Below, in pieces: positions 43,081 through 51,937 of a DNA stretch of 64,000 nt. The translations under genes and the position numbers were made by a program. The DNA is taken from NCBI GenBank assembly GCA_910588335.1, contig CAJUQV010000013.1, forward strand, positions 1-64,000. The letters run 5' to 3'. The stretch comes from an uncultured Ruminiclostridium sp. (GTDB taxonomy: Bacteria; Bacillota; Clostridia; Oscillospirales; Ruminococcaceae). Position 1 is the first letter of the stretch; each line of letters begins with the position of its first letter. The notes below the pieces were generated by a model. The model saw nothing but the letters and a program-made list of their open reading frames with translations. It did not search any database and was not told the origin of the DNA.

Positions 43081-43118
43081 AAAACCGAACCACATCGTAA
43101 AAGATGTGGTTCGGTTTG
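43081..43118 (-). terminator. Terminator of the scaffold-GGGtGRT operon
   Basis: AAACCGAACCACATC pairs perfectly with GATGTGGTTCGGTTT around GTAAAA. Confidence 0.93.
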
Positions 43119-43132
43119 GACAGGGGTGTTTT

Positions 43133-44131
43133 TTACTTATTGGCTTCTTCAACTGCTACCGCGCAAGCCACGGTAGCGCCTACCATGGGATTGTTGCCCA
43201 TACCGATGAGTCCCATCATCTCAACGTGAGCGGGAACGGAGGAAGAGCCGGCAAACTGAGCGTCGCCGTGCATTCTGCCCATGGAGTCGGTCAACCCATA
43301 GGAAGCGGGCCCCGCCGCAACGTTGTCGGGGTGGAGAGTACGGCCTGTACCGCCGCCCGAAGCTACGGAGAAGTATTTCTTTCCGTTTTCAATTGCCCAC
43401 TTCTTGTAAGTGCCCGCTACAAGGTGCTGGAATCTGGTGGGGTTGGTGGAGTTACCTGTAATTGAAACCTCAACGCCCTCCATTCTCATGATAGCAACGC
43501 CTTCGGTAACATCGTTTGCGCCGAAGCAGCGAACCTTCGCCTTATCGCCGTCGGAGAAAGCAACTTCGCGGACAACGGTAAGCTTGTCGTTGGAAATATC
43601 GTAATCGGTCTCAACATATGTAAAGCCGTTTATTCTGGAAATAATATAAGCCGCATCCTTGCCCAGACCGTTGAGAATAACTCTCAAAGGCTCTTTTCTT
43701 GCCTTATTGGCGGTTCTCGCGATACCGATTGCGCCTTCGGCGGCGGCAAAGGATTCATGACCCGCAAGGAAGCAGAAGCACTTTGTGTCCTCCTCAAGCA
43801 GCATTTTACCTAAATTGCCGTGACCCAAGCCAACCTTTCTGTTTTCCGCAACGGAGCCGGGAACGCAGAAAGCCTGAAGTCCCTCGCCGATAGCGGCGGC
43901 AGCGTCGGAGGCTTTTGTGATCCCCTTCTTAAGGGCGATGGCGGTACCGAGTGTATAAGCCCAAACGGCATTTTCAAAAGCGATGGGCTGAACGCCCTTT
44001 ACGATCTCCTCAACGTTGATGCCCTTGGAAAGGCAGAGATCTCTTGCTTCTTCGATCTCCTTCATACCTAAGGATGCAAGACACGCGTTTACTTTGTCGG
44101 CGCGTCTTTCCTGACCTTCATATTTAGCCAT
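43133..44131 (-). CDS. GGGtGRT protein
   Basis: 332 residues. The naming motif appears as VASGGGTGRTLHPDNVAAGP near the C-terminus. Other conserved parts are GLGHGNLGKMLLEEDTKCFC with FLAGHESFAAAEGAIG, and the Cys residues CFC and KVRCFG. This family is known only by its motif and has no established function to my knowledge. It follows a NifU/IscU-like scaffold gene by 20 bp, and both have AGGAG-type sites; the pair recurs in anaerobic Clostridia and Bacteroidetes, which suggests a joint role with iron-sulfur or other metal clusters (inference). Confidence 0.92.
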   Translation of the reverse strand: MAKYEGQERRADKVNACLASLGMKEIEEARDLCLSKGINVEEIVKGVQPIAFENAVWAYTLGTAIALKKGITKASDAAAAIGEGLQAFCVPGSVAENRKVGLGHGNLGKMLLEEDTKCFCFLAGHESFAAAEGAIGIARTANKARKEPLRVILNGLGKDAAYIISRINGFTYVETDYDISNDKLTVVREVAFSDGDKAKVRCFGANDVTEGVAIMRMEGVEVSITGNSTNPTRFQHLVAGTYKKWAIENGKKYFSVASGGGTGRTLHPDNVAAGPASYGLTDSMGRMHGDAQFAGSSSVPAHVEMMGLIGMGNNPMVGATVACAVAVEEANK

Positions 44132-44151
44132 AATCTTACTCTCCTTTCCTG

Positions 44152-44847
44152 TTATTCTTCACGAGGGTCAATTTTCTTGACCGCCTCGTCATATCTGCCG
44201 TACTGTCCCAGGTTAGCCTTGTAAGCCTCGTCTGGGGTCTTTCCGTGGCGAATATCTTCAAGCATCTTGCCGATCTTTACAAACTGATAGCCGATAACTT
44301 CGCCGTTGGCGTCAAGACCCAAAGAGGTTATGTAGCCTTCCGCCATTTCCATATAGCGAACGCCCTTCGCCTTGGTGGAGAAGATTGTGCCAACCTGTGA
44401 ACGGAGTCCCTTGCCCAAGTCTTCGAGACCGGCGCCGATGGGCAGGCCGTTCTCGGAAAAGGCGGTCTGTGTACGTCCGTAAACTATCTGTAAAAACAGC
44501 TCTCTCATTGCAACGTTGATGGCGTCGCATACCAAGTCGGTGTTGAGCGCTTCCAACAGCGTCTTTCCGGGAAGAATTTCCGCGGCCATGGCGGCGGAAT
44601 GGGTCATTCCGGAGCAGCCAAGAGTTTCAACCAGAGCCTCCTCTATAATGCCGTCCTTAACGTTCAGTGTGAGCTTGCAGGTGCCCTGCTGAGGTGCGCA
44701 CCAGCCCACGCCGTGTGTAAGACCGCTGATATCGGCGATCTGGTAGGGCTTTACCCACTTGCCTTCTTCGGGAATGGGCGCGGGGCCGTGCTTGGGTCCC
44801 TTGGCGACAACGCACATTTTCTCAACTTCATGTGAGTAGTTAATCAT
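44152..44847 (-). CDS. Iron-sulfur cluster scaffold-like (NifU/IscU-like) protein
   Basis: 231 residues. The N-terminal half has HGVGWCAPQQGTCKLTLNV and the scaffold-like LGCSGMTHSAAMAAEILPG, matching the G-C-x-A-x-x-x-S-[AS] pattern around the first cluster cysteine of IscU. The later cysteine pair of classical IscU is not in the usual spacing (LVCDAINVAM is one candidate). The C-terminal third (GEVIGYQFVKIGKMLEDIRH) is specific to this branch. It is cotranscribed with the GGGtGRT gene. The promoter at 44898-44926 and AAAGGAG make it well expressed. Confidence 0.85.
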   Translation of the reverse strand: MINYSHEVEKMCVVAKGPKHGPAPIPEEGKWVKPYQIADISGLTHGVGWCAPQQGTCKLTLNVKDGIIEEALVETLGCSGMTHSAAMAAEILPGKTLLEALNTDLVCDAINVAMRELFLQIVYGRTQTAFSENGLPIGAGLEDLGKGLRSQVGTIFSTKAKGVRYMEMAEGYITSLGLDANGEVIGYQFVKIGKMLEDIRHGKTPDEAYKANLGQYGRYDEAVKKIDPREE

Positions 44848-44897
44848 GCTTTAAACTCCTTTCGGGTAATTTATGTTAATTTTTTTAACCTTGTATT

Positions 44898-44926
44898 ATT
44901 ATACCAAAATCGGGCGGTGATTTCAA
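44898..44926 (-). promoter_or_regulatory. Sigma-A-type promoter of the scaffold-GGGtGRT operon
   Basis: Minus strand TTGAAA (44921-44926), 17-nt spacer, TATAAT (44898-44903), about 50 nt before the start codon. Confidence 0.9.
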
Positions 44927-45050
44927 GAGATTTGTTAAAAAAAGAGTTCTTTCGGGGAATTTTTTGGTAGGAATTTTATGTGCAAAATTTTCTTAATTGC
45001 GTTAAAAGTCTGAATTACCTATACATTATAATAATTCCTAATAAAAAGCA

Positions 45051-45119
45051 GACAAAGGCGGCGTGTGGGGCGTTCCTGATCAAGGAAGTCCCAATCGTCG
45101 GATTTGTCTGATTTTTTCA
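45051..45119. terminator. Large bidirectional hairpin downstream of metH
   Basis: AGACAAA (45051) and TTTGTCT (45105) close a long stem that includes TTCCTGATCAAGGAA at its tip and partial GTGGG/CCCA pairing. A T-run follows on the plus strand and CTTTTTATT on the minus strand. Confidence 0.7.
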
Positions 45120-45146
45120 AAATTTAGTATTAAAGATTGCGCCTCA

Positions 45147-45200
45147 AGCACTAATTTTTTATCATCCGTATTATTTGTCTATATTTTGATCAATTAGTAT
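45147..45200 (-). repeat. Short palindromic repeat B, copy 4, overlapping the metH stop
   Basis: Reverse orientation of the B element: ATACTAATTGATCAAAATAT on the minus strand, then AGACAAATAATACGGATGAT, ending ATTAGTGCT. The last codons of metH (GAT ACT AAT TGA) lie in its end. Confidence 0.8.
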
Positions 45201-47571
45201 CAAACACTTCTTTTGCTATATCGCAGGATTCTTTCGCGTCCTTCGCGTAAAAATCCGCCCCAATTTTTTCCGCGTATTCCGGCGTAAGCACCGCCCCGCC
45301 AACCATTATTTTACAATCAACCTTATTTTCCCGCAAAAGCCTGATAGTTTCCTCCATACTCGCCAGAGTTGTGGTCATAAGAGCGGAAAGTCCCACAAGA
45401 CGGATATTTTCCCTTACTGCGCATTCCAACACCCTTTCGCAGGGAACGTCTTTTCCCAGATCCAACACCTCGTAGCCGTAATTTTCCAAAAGCACTTTTA
45501 CGATGTTCTTTCCGATATCGTGTATATCGCCCTTTACCGTAGCCAGAATTATCTTTCCCTTGGACACCGACTTTTCTCCGGTGCGGGCGTAATACTCCTT
45601 TATCACTTCAAAACAGCTTTGCGCCGCTCCTGCCGTCAGAATAAGCTGAGGAAGAAATATTTTGCCTTTTTCAAATTCGCTGCCCGTTTTGTCCAATGTC
45701 GGTATGAGAATATCGTTTATTATTGTCATGGGGTCACTGTTTTTCAAAAGATCCGCCGTGATCCTTGCGCCTTCGTTCCTGAGACCGTTTTCCAGAGCGT
45801 ATCCCAAGTCATTCTCGTTTTTTGCGGCGTCTTTGTCATTTAATGTTTTTTCGCTCTTTCCGATTTCCCCGCCGTATCTTGCTATATACTCCATTGAGTT
45901 TCCGTCATATCCTTTAAGCACGTTGAACGCCATTACCGCAGCCGTCATATTCTCTGTATTGGGATTTATAATGGGCAGATCAAGCCCTTTTGTGAGCGCC
46001 ATTGTAAGGAAATTGGAGCTGATTTTAACCCTGTCGGGCAATCCGAAACTTATGTTGGAAACACCCAATACGGTGCGAAGCCCCAGTTCGTTTTTTACTC
46101 TTTCCAGTGCCTCAAGAGTCACCATGGCCGCCTCCTGTTCGGCGGAAACGGTAAGGGTAAGACAGTCTATATAAACATCCTCCCGCCTTATTCCCAACGC
46201 AAGGGCTCTGTTCAGGATTTTTTCGGCTATTTTAAAGCGGCCCTCCGCGGTTTTGGGTATTCCGTTTTCGTCAAGGCAGAGTCCCACCACCGCCGCTCCG
46301 TATTTTTTCACCAGCGGAAGCACCGACTTAAGGGATTTTTCTTCTCCGTTCACCGAATTTACGATAGGCTTTCCGTTGTATACTCTCAGCGCCGCTTCCA
46401 GCACTTCCGGATTTGTCGAATCGAGCTGCAAGGGTATGTCCGAGATGCTTTGTATCGCCTTTACCACCTTTTTCATCATTTCCTTTTCGTCTATTCCGGG
46501 GGTACCCACGTTTACGTCAAGTATATCCGCTCCGCCTTTTACCTGCTCCACGGCCTGCCCCAAAATATAATCGGTATCTCCCGCAAGAAGGGCTTCTTTA
46601 AAGCGCTTTTTTCCGGTGGGGTTTATCCTTTCGCCGATAATTCGTGGGTGGTCGATTACTACGGTTCTGGAGGGAGTGCAGCAGGCGGAGGGTATTATGG
46701 GGTCGGTTTTTACAAAATTTTTTCCCTTTAACGCGTTTTTGACCGCCGAGATAAAGGATGGCTTTGTGCCGCAGCAGCCGCCGAACAGCTTTACCCCCAA
46801 AGGGATAAGCTTTTCGGTAAATGAAGCGAATTCCTTTTCGGTTATATTATAGGAATTCGTAACGGGGTCGGGGAGCCCCGCGTTGGGTTTTACCGCCACG
46901 GGAAGCTTAGTGATACGGCAAAGTTCCTCTATAACGGGATACAGTTCTTTTGGCCCCAACGAACAGTTTACGCCTATTGCGTCGACTCCGAGCCCCTCCA
47001 GAGTCAGCGCCATGGAGCTGACGGAGCAGCCGGTAAAGGTGCGCATATTTTCCTCAAAGGTCATGGTACACATAACAGGCTTGTCGGAATTCTCCTTTGC
47101 GGCAAGGACGGCCGCTTTAATCTCGTACAGGTCGGTCATTGTCTCAAAAACAATAAGATCGGCACTGCTTCCCGCAATTACCTGCTCTTTATAGATATCG
47201 TACGCCTCTTCAAATGTAAGGGTACCCGAAGGTTCGAGCAGCTGTCCGATCGGCCCTATGTCAAGAGCCGTAAGAACGTCGGTGCCTTCGCAGGCTTTTT
47301 TCGCGTTTCTTATTCCCGCTTTTATTATTTCCTCTACCGAGTAACCGCTTTTGGCCAGCTTATATCTGTTGGCTCCGAAAGTGTTGGCGTAAATTATATC
47401 CGCTCCCGCTTTAATATACTCGCAATGTATCTCGGTGAGGAGTACGGGGTTTTCCATATTTAAAATTTCGGGTGAATCTCCCGTTTTAAGTCCCCGCGCC
47501 TGAAGCATGGTGCCCATGGCTCCGTCCAATATAACGAATTCTTTTTCATGTAAAAATTTTTTAAAATCCAT
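45190..47571 (-). CDS. metH: Cobalamin-dependent methionine synthase (short MetH, no activation domain)
   Basis: 793 residues. Order: homocysteine methyltransferase domain (ILDGAMGTML start; zinc ligands in GVNCSLGP and GGCCGTKP), pterin-binding domain (RIIGERINPTGKKRFKEAL; NPEVLEAALRVY), then cobalamin cap and Rossmann domain with GDIHDIGKNIVKVLL, where His binds cobalt. The C-terminal reactivation domain of E. coli MetH is absent and is supplied by the next gene upstream, 16 bp away. The enzyme methylates homocysteine from methyl-tetrahydrofolate. The last residues (FDTN) and TGA fall within repeat B copy 4. GAAGGGAATG precedes the ATG. Confidence 0.95.
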   Translation of the reverse strand: MDFKKFLHEKEFVILDGAMGTMLQARGLKTGDSPEILNMENPVLLTEIHCEYIKAGADIIYANTFGANRYKLAKSGYSVEEIIKAGIRNAKKACEGTDVLTALDIGPIGQLLEPSGTLTFEEAYDIYKEQVIAGSSADLIVFETMTDLYEIKAAVLAAKENSDKPVMCTMTFEENMRTFTGCSVSSMALTLEGLGVDAIGVNCSLGPKELYPVIEELCRITKLPVAVKPNAGLPDPVTNSYNITEKEFASFTEKLIPLGVKLFGGCCGTKPSFISAVKNALKGKNFVKTDPIIPSACCTPSRTVVIDHPRIIGERINPTGKKRFKEALLAGDTDYILGQAVEQVKGGADILDVNVGTPGIDEKEMMKKVVKAIQSISDIPLQLDSTNPEVLEAALRVYNGKPIVNSVNGEEKSLKSVLPLVKKYGAAVVGLCLDENGIPKTAEGRFKIAEKILNRALALGIRREDVYIDCLTLTVSAEQEAAMVTLEALERVKNELGLRTVLGVSNISFGLPDRVKISSNFLTMALTKGLDLPIINPNTENMTAAVMAFNVLKGYDGNSMEYIARYGGEIGKSEKTLNDKDAAKNENDLGYALENGLRNEGARITADLLKNSDPMTIINDILIPTLDKTGSEFEKGKIFLPQLILTAGAAQSCFEVIKEYYARTGEKSVSKGKIILATVKGDIHDIGKNIVKVLLENYGYEVLDLGKDVPCERVLECAVRENIRLVGLSALMTTTLASMEETIRLLRENKVDCKIMVGGAVLTPEYAEKIGADFYAKDAKESCDIAKEVFDTN

Positions 47572-47587
47572 TTTTAGTCATTCCCTT

Positions 47588-48265
47588 CTAATCACAGTGC
47601 GCGTAATTTTTTCTGTATTGACAGATGTCCTTCATATTACAGCTTCCGCAGCCTCTTCTTCCCTTTGGCACCTCGTTTTCCGACACACCCATTACCGCCG
47701 TGACCGATTTTCTCGGTATAAGAATAAGACTGTCCGTAACGTTTACGCCTATCCTTTTGGGCGCGTCTATGACTTTAAGCAATTCTCCCTGCGTGTCCAA
47801 AGGAAAATCGCCGTATCCGGGGGAAAAGCGCCATGTATAGCCGTAATTTCCAATCGCTGATCTTATTTCCTCCTCCGCAAGCTCACAAGCTTGTTCCACC
47901 GCCGCCGAAGCAAGGCTGTCCGCTACCAGAGCCTTTTCCATTCCTTCGGTCTCATAGGTTCGTATCAGCTTGTCAACTCCTGCGGATAGAGTAACGCAAA
48001 GCAGTACGCAGCGGCTGCATCCCTTTAAATGATCCGAAATATCTTTACCCTTAAGTGTAAGAGAAGTATTGAGAACATTTACCTTGTTTTCGCAGACTTT
48101 GATATCGAATATTTTGTATATAAAACGCGGTTCAATCACTTTAAGCAGCATTTGTTCACATTCTTCGGTTATTTTAAGGAGTTCGCCTTTTATTTTGCCC
48201 TCCGAGCCTTCTCCTGTGCCCATATAGCGAAACGCTTCGGAACGGTTAAGTTTTTCTATTTGCAT
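47588..48265 (-). CDS. Stand-alone methionine synthase activation-domain protein
   Basis: 225 residues from 48265 (MQIEKLNRSEAFRYMG), with AGAAAGGAAA upstream; the longer frame to 48301 lacks a site. It matches the Met_synt_B12 reactivation domain: WRFSPGYGDFPLDTQGELLK, then RIGVNVTDSLILIPRKSVTA. The R-x-S-P-G-Y motif binds S-adenosylmethionine for remethylation of oxidised cobalamin. The C-terminal GRRGCGSCNMKDICQYR carries three cysteines. It precedes metH on the transcript, giving a split enzyme as in many Clostridia. Confidence 0.92.
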   Translation of the reverse strand: MQIEKLNRSEAFRYMGTGEGSEGKIKGELLKITEECEQMLLKVIEPRFIYKIFDIKVCENKVNVLNTSLTLKGKDISDHLKGCSRCVLLCVTLSAGVDKLIRTYETEGMEKALVADSLASAAVEQACELAEEEIRSAIGNYGYTWRFSPGYGDFPLDTQGELLKVIDAPKRIGVNVTDSLILIPRKSVTAVMGVSENEVPKGRRGCGSCNMKDICQYRKNYAHCD

Positions 48266-48335
48266 TTTTGGCTTTTCCTTTCTTACGCTTATTAAATTCA
48301 ATCTGCATTAACAGACCGAATCAAAATTGCACAGA

Positions 48336-48377
48336 AAAAGCGCTCCAAGTCGACTATAAGCCATGAAGCGCTTTTAA
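48336..48377 (-). terminator. Terminator of the chemoreceptor gene
   Basis: AAAAGCGCT pairs with AGCGCTTTT. The intervening 23 nt can form a weak inner stem. It lies about 10 bp past the chemoreceptor stop, and A- and T-runs flank it. Confidence 0.75.
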
Positions 48378-48384
48378 AATACTA

Positions 48385-50040
48385 TTATTCTTCCTGAAGC
48401 TTGAATCTGTCAAGCTGCTCCTGCAAAAGTCTGGCTTCGGCGAAAAGTTCTTCGCTGAGTGCCGCCGCCTCTTCGCTGTTTGCGGAATTGGTTTGTGTAA
48501 CGGTAGCCACTTGTTCAATGCCTATAGTCACCTGACTGATAGCGTCTGCTTCTTCGTCAACGGCGTTTGTGATAGCCACTATGTCGTTGTTGGACTGAAG
48601 CACAAGTTTCATCGTCTTCTGAAGCGATTCGGAAACCGCCTCAACTATTTTAATGCCCTTTTCGGCGGCGTCTATACAGTTGTCTATAAGCTCCTTGGTA
48701 GCCTTGGCTGCCTGATCGGACTGGTTGGCGAGACTGCGTACTTCGTCCGCTACTACTGCGAAGCCCTTGCCCGCGTCGCCCGCTCTCGCGGCTTCAACAG
48801 CGGCGTTAAGAGCAAGTATATTGGTTTGGTAAGCAATATTTTCGATAGTCGCTATGATCTGACCGATCTGGGAAGAAGTGTTGCTGACGTTTTCCATTGC
48901 GGAAACCATCTCGTTGGCTCTTGTGGTACATACCTCAACCTGTTCCTCGGTCTGCTGAGCGTGTTCTTTTGCTTTAAGTGAAGTTTTTACGTTCTGTGCC
49001 GCGCTCTTTGAAAGGGTATCCAAGGTTGCATACATCTCCTGAACCGCGCTGGCCTGTTCGGTAGTACCCTGCGCCACGGACTGAGAATTTTCGGAAAGCT
49101 GTTCCGCATGACCTGAAATGCGGTGTTCCGCACGGCCGATCTCACCGAGTACTCCGGAAATGGTTTTAATAAAGCTTTCAATCGACTCTTGAATGGAGGT
49201 GAAATCTCCTATGTAACGAGCTGAGGTGTCAATACTGAAATTGCCTTCGGAAAGCTTTCCCATTATTGAGTTTATATCGGTGACATAACTGTTGATAACG
49301 GTAAGCGAATATTTAAGCGTATGTGCTAACTGTCCCAACTCGTTGTTTGAGTCATATCCTATAACAAGGTTGAGCTGACCCTGTTGAAGAGGTTTAATGT
49401 TGTTGGCAATTCGTACTATGGGTTTAACTATCTTGTTGAGAACAAAGAATACTAAGCTTCCCAAAGATAAGAGCACCAGAGAAAGACAAACGATAGAAGT
49501 TCCGTGCATGATACTGATGGTATTGCTGAGATCCTGCCTGCTTTCCTCGCTCATCATCGTGCCGCGCTCCACAACCTGATCCAGAAGTCCCACAAGGGTG
49601 CCTAAATTATTTTGTATCGTATGACGGTAATAAGCGTGAGCGGCATCGGGATCGCCTTCCAACGTTTCGAGTACGCTTATGGCGGATTGATGCAGTTCCA
49701 TATGAAGCGGCTCTATCTGTTTGCGCAGATCAAGTATTTCAATATCGTCGGTACCTGCTTCGCCATAAAGCCACTGACCGAGAATGCAGGTGGTGTGGTC
49801 GGTGCTGCCGGTAAATTCGGTGCCGTCATATAAAGCGTTGCTTAAATTCAGAACCCATTTATAGTGGGCGCACTCGGCAGTTTGCGCTCTGTCCTGAAGT
49901 GCGGTCACGTTGTCTGCTTTTTCGCGGGTTCTGTCAATACGAATGAGGTTAAACGTAATCATAAAGCTGAACAGCAGCGTTGCGGAAAGCGCGGCTATTA
50001 CTCTGATAAGCACTGATCTTTTGATGCTTTTATTTTTCAT
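48385..50040 (-). CDS. Methyl-accepting chemotaxis protein with a CZB zinc-binding domain
   Basis: 551 residues: membrane helix (about 9-32), an outer domain with the CZB pattern CAHYKWVLNLSNAL, TCILGQWLYG and LHMELHQSAI, a second helix (about 181-203), HAMP (KIVKPIVRIANNI), and a signalling domain with the canonical tip IENIAYQTNILALNAAVEAA and RAGDAGKGFAVVADEVRSLA. CZB domains bind zinc and sense oxidants such as HOCl in some bacteria; they are usually cytosolic, so an outer position here is notable. No che gene is nearby. AGGAAG lies 9 nt before the ATG; a perfect promoter is at 50096-50124. Confidence 0.92.
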   Translation of the reverse strand: MKNKSIKRSVLIRVIAALSATLLFSFMITFNLIRIDRTREKADNVTALQDRAQTAECAHYKWVLNLSNALYDGTEFTGSTDHTTCILGQWLYGEAGTDDIEILDLRKQIEPLHMELHQSAISVLETLEGDPDAAHAYYRHTIQNNLGTLVGLLDQVVERGTMMSEESRQDLSNTISIMHGTSIVCLSLVLLSLGSLVFFVLNKIVKPIVRIANNIKPLQQGQLNLVIGYDSNNELGQLAHTLKYSLTVINSYVTDINSIMGKLSEGNFSIDTSARYIGDFTSIQESIESFIKTISGVLGEIGRAEHRISGHAEQLSENSQSVAQGTTEQASAVQEMYATLDTLSKSAAQNVKTSLKAKEHAQQTEEQVEVCTTRANEMVSAMENVSNTSSQIGQIIATIENIAYQTNILALNAAVEAARAGDAGKGFAVVADEVRSLANQSDQAAKATKELIDNCIDAAEKGIKIVEAVSESLQKTMKLVLQSNNDIVAITNAVDEEADAISQVTIGIEQVATVTQTNSANSEEAAALSEELFAEARLLQEQLDRFKLQEE

Positions 50041-50095
50041 ACAAGTACTTCCTCGCCTTAACTTATTATTGTTTTTTGAATATGTAACTTATTTT

Positions 50096-50124
50096 ATTGT
50101 AGCATATAAACTTTATTTTGTCAA
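50096..50124 (-). promoter_or_regulatory. Sigma-A-type promoter of the chemoreceptor
   Basis: Minus strand TTGACA (50119-50124), 17-nt spacer, TACAAT (50096-50101), about 50 nt before the start codon. Confidence 0.9.
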
Positions 50125-50142
50125 TATCAAAAAGTTAAAAAA

Positions 50143-50955
50143 TCAGTGTAGAATATTTTCGGAGTGGTATTCCCATATTTCTCCGTTTATGCTTATTTCG
50201 TATTCATACTCCGTATTGCCCGAAATAAATTCTATCTCGTATTTACAACCGGGATTGTGCTGATATCCGTCATAGCCGTGAACTCTGTCAAAGTCGCAAT
50301 CAAGCTCTATCTCGGTGAAGATAACTTGTTTTTCGGTAAGCCCTGCGTGATTAAGAGCGATATTTTTTGCTTCCGTTTCCGAAATGGCATCAGATGTACT
50401 GTCAGGATTAACAAAATTGGGATTTGAAATTGTTTCCACGTAATCTTCCGAAGAAAAATCTCCCGGTGCCGAGGTTTCATAAGATGGCGGCTGCGTGTAT
50501 TGTGAAACGTTGGATTCTGTTTCCGGTGATGTTATTTTTGTTGTATTTTCCGCAGTATCCGTTGCGGGGGGTTCTTTATTTTCGGACGTGGTTTGTTGGG
50601 AATTGTCGGAGGAATTTGCGGCGGTCGACGAAATGAGTTTTGATGAATATGACAATATTTCGCCGTCCATACCTATATTATACGCATACTCGGCAGCGTC
50701 TGTGACGAATTCCAATTCGTATTCATACTCGCCGTTTTCACGGTCAAGCTTTACGGATGTAAATGTCACGTTGTTTCCGTTTACTCCTGCGTGATTCAAT
50801 GCGATGGCCTTGGCTTCTTCCTCGGAAAGCCGCTCAGTTTCCTTAGAGTTGTTGTTTAGAGCGGGAAATCCTATATTTTCGGAACATCCGGCCGTAGCGA
50901 GACAAATTGCGGAGGCAAATATTACCGACAGAATTTTTATGCTTGTTTTTTTCAT
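50143..50955 (-). CDS. Lipoprotein with two PepSY-like domains
   Basis: 270 residues from 50955, where TGGAGG lies 8 nt upstream. Signal peptide with lipobox (ICLATAGCSEN), so it is an anchored surface lipoprotein. Two matching domains follow: LSEEEAKAIALNHAGVNG with YEYELEFV, and ISETEAKNIALNHAGLTE with YEIEFI and YEYEISINGEI. These are PepSY repeats, often inhibitors or regulators of surface proteases or binders of peptides. A Ser/Thr/Glu linker of about 70 residues separates them. It is 35 bp after sufB on the same strand, so it may be cotranscribed, though a functional tie is unproven. Confidence 0.88.
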   Translation of the reverse strand: MKKTSIKILSVIFASAICLATAGCSENIGFPALNNNSKETERLSEEEAKAIALNHAGVNGNNVTFTSVKLDRENGEYEYELEFVTDAAEYAYNIGMDGEILSYSSKLISSTAANSSDNSQQTTSENKEPPATDTAENTTKITSPETESNVSQYTQPPSYETSAPGDFSSEDYVETISNPNFVNPDSTSDAISETEAKNIALNHAGLTEKQVIFTEIELDCDFDRVHGYDGYQHNPGCKYEIEFISGNTEYEYEISINGEIWEYHSENILH

Positions 50956-50989
50956 ATTATTATCCTCCATTTAAAAAGTATATACTGGT

Positions 50990-51907
50990 TTACTTAAGGA
51001 ACCCCTCGATAATTATATTTTCCGCTTCCTGTTCTGTAAGACCGAGAGTCATAAGTTTTAATATCTGTTCTCCCGCTATCTTTCCGATAGCAGCCTCATG
51101 GATAAGCTGAGCGTCGGGATTGGCGGCGGTAAGTTCCGGAGCGGCGTTTACCGTAGCTTTATCGGCGATTATCGCGTCGCACTCCGAATGCCCCGTGCAC
51201 GCGGCGTTTCCTATAATGCGGGAGCGGTAATTCTGTTTGGAACTGCCCTTTGCCACAGATCTTGATACCAGATTCGTGCCGGAATTTTCACCGTTAAGCT
51301 CTACCTCAAACTCCGTGTTGGCAACCTGATTGCCGTCGGTCATAAGAGACTCTCTTATAATAAGCTTCGCGTCTTTTCCCACTACCGCCTTTGTCTTGCG
51401 GTTGGTGGAATCAACGCCCTTTATCTGCACCGACTCTATTTCCAATACCGCCCCTTCTTCCAGAAAAGCTTCGGTTACCGGGTCGATGGAGCGGGTTCCG
51501 TCTCCATCTCCTGTTCCTATATGCTTTTCCTTATAGACAACATGAGAATTTTTGCTTAGGAAAAATCTGTGTATACCGTTGTGACGGGCGGTTTCGTGAG
51601 TGTCGGTATGAACGCCGCAGCCCGCGACTATTACAATATCCGAATTTTCACCCACATAAAAATCGTTGTATACAAGATCGTCAATATCGCCTTTTGTTAC
51701 GCAGGCGGGTATGGAAACGGTCTCTTTTTTTGTATTGGGTTTTATTTTTATATCTATACCGGGCTTGTCGGTTTTTGTGCTTATATCTATATTTTCCGTA
51801 ACGGCGCGGCCCGCGCACTGTCCGTTTTCTCTTATATTATAAGCTCCGGCAAATGTACCCGTCCAGTCGGATACTACGTTGAGAAGCTTTTCGGTTATCA
51901 GTTCCAT
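50990..51907 (-). CDS. sufB: SufB/SufD-like scaffold (SmsB-like)
   Basis: 305 residues, much shorter than SufB of E. coli (about 495), as expected for the minimal two-gene SmsCB type. The beta-helix core is seen: FYVGENSDIVIVAGCGVHTD, HRFFLSKNSHVVYKEKHIGT, VEIQ-like repeats and YRSRIIGNAACTGHSECDAI, then the end with HEAAIGKIAGEQILKLMTLG and LTEQEAENIIIEGFLK, a hallmark of the family. It builds Fe-S clusters with the ATPase encoded 30 bp upstream. AAAGGAGG precedes the ATG. Confidence 0.92.
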   Translation of the reverse strand: MELITEKLLNVVSDWTGTFAGAYNIRENGQCAGRAVTENIDISTKTDKPGIDIKIKPNTKKETVSIPACVTKGDIDDLVYNDFYVGENSDIVIVAGCGVHTDTHETARHNGIHRFFLSKNSHVVYKEKHIGTGDGDGTRSIDPVTEAFLEEGAVLEIESVQIKGVDSTNRKTKAVVGKDAKLIIRESLMTDGNQVANTEFEVELNGENSGTNLVSRSVAKGSSKQNYRSRIIGNAACTGHSECDAIIADKATVNAAPELTAANPDAQLIHEAAIGKIAGEQILKLMTLGLTEQEAENIIIEGFLK

Positions 51908-51937
51908 TTCTCTGTCCTCCTTTAAAATGGTATATTT

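Noticed and set aside
47572..48384. A cobalamin riboswitch ahead of the metH transcript
   Set aside because: The gap before the activation gene is about 120 nt including the chemoreceptor terminator, with no B12-box pattern.
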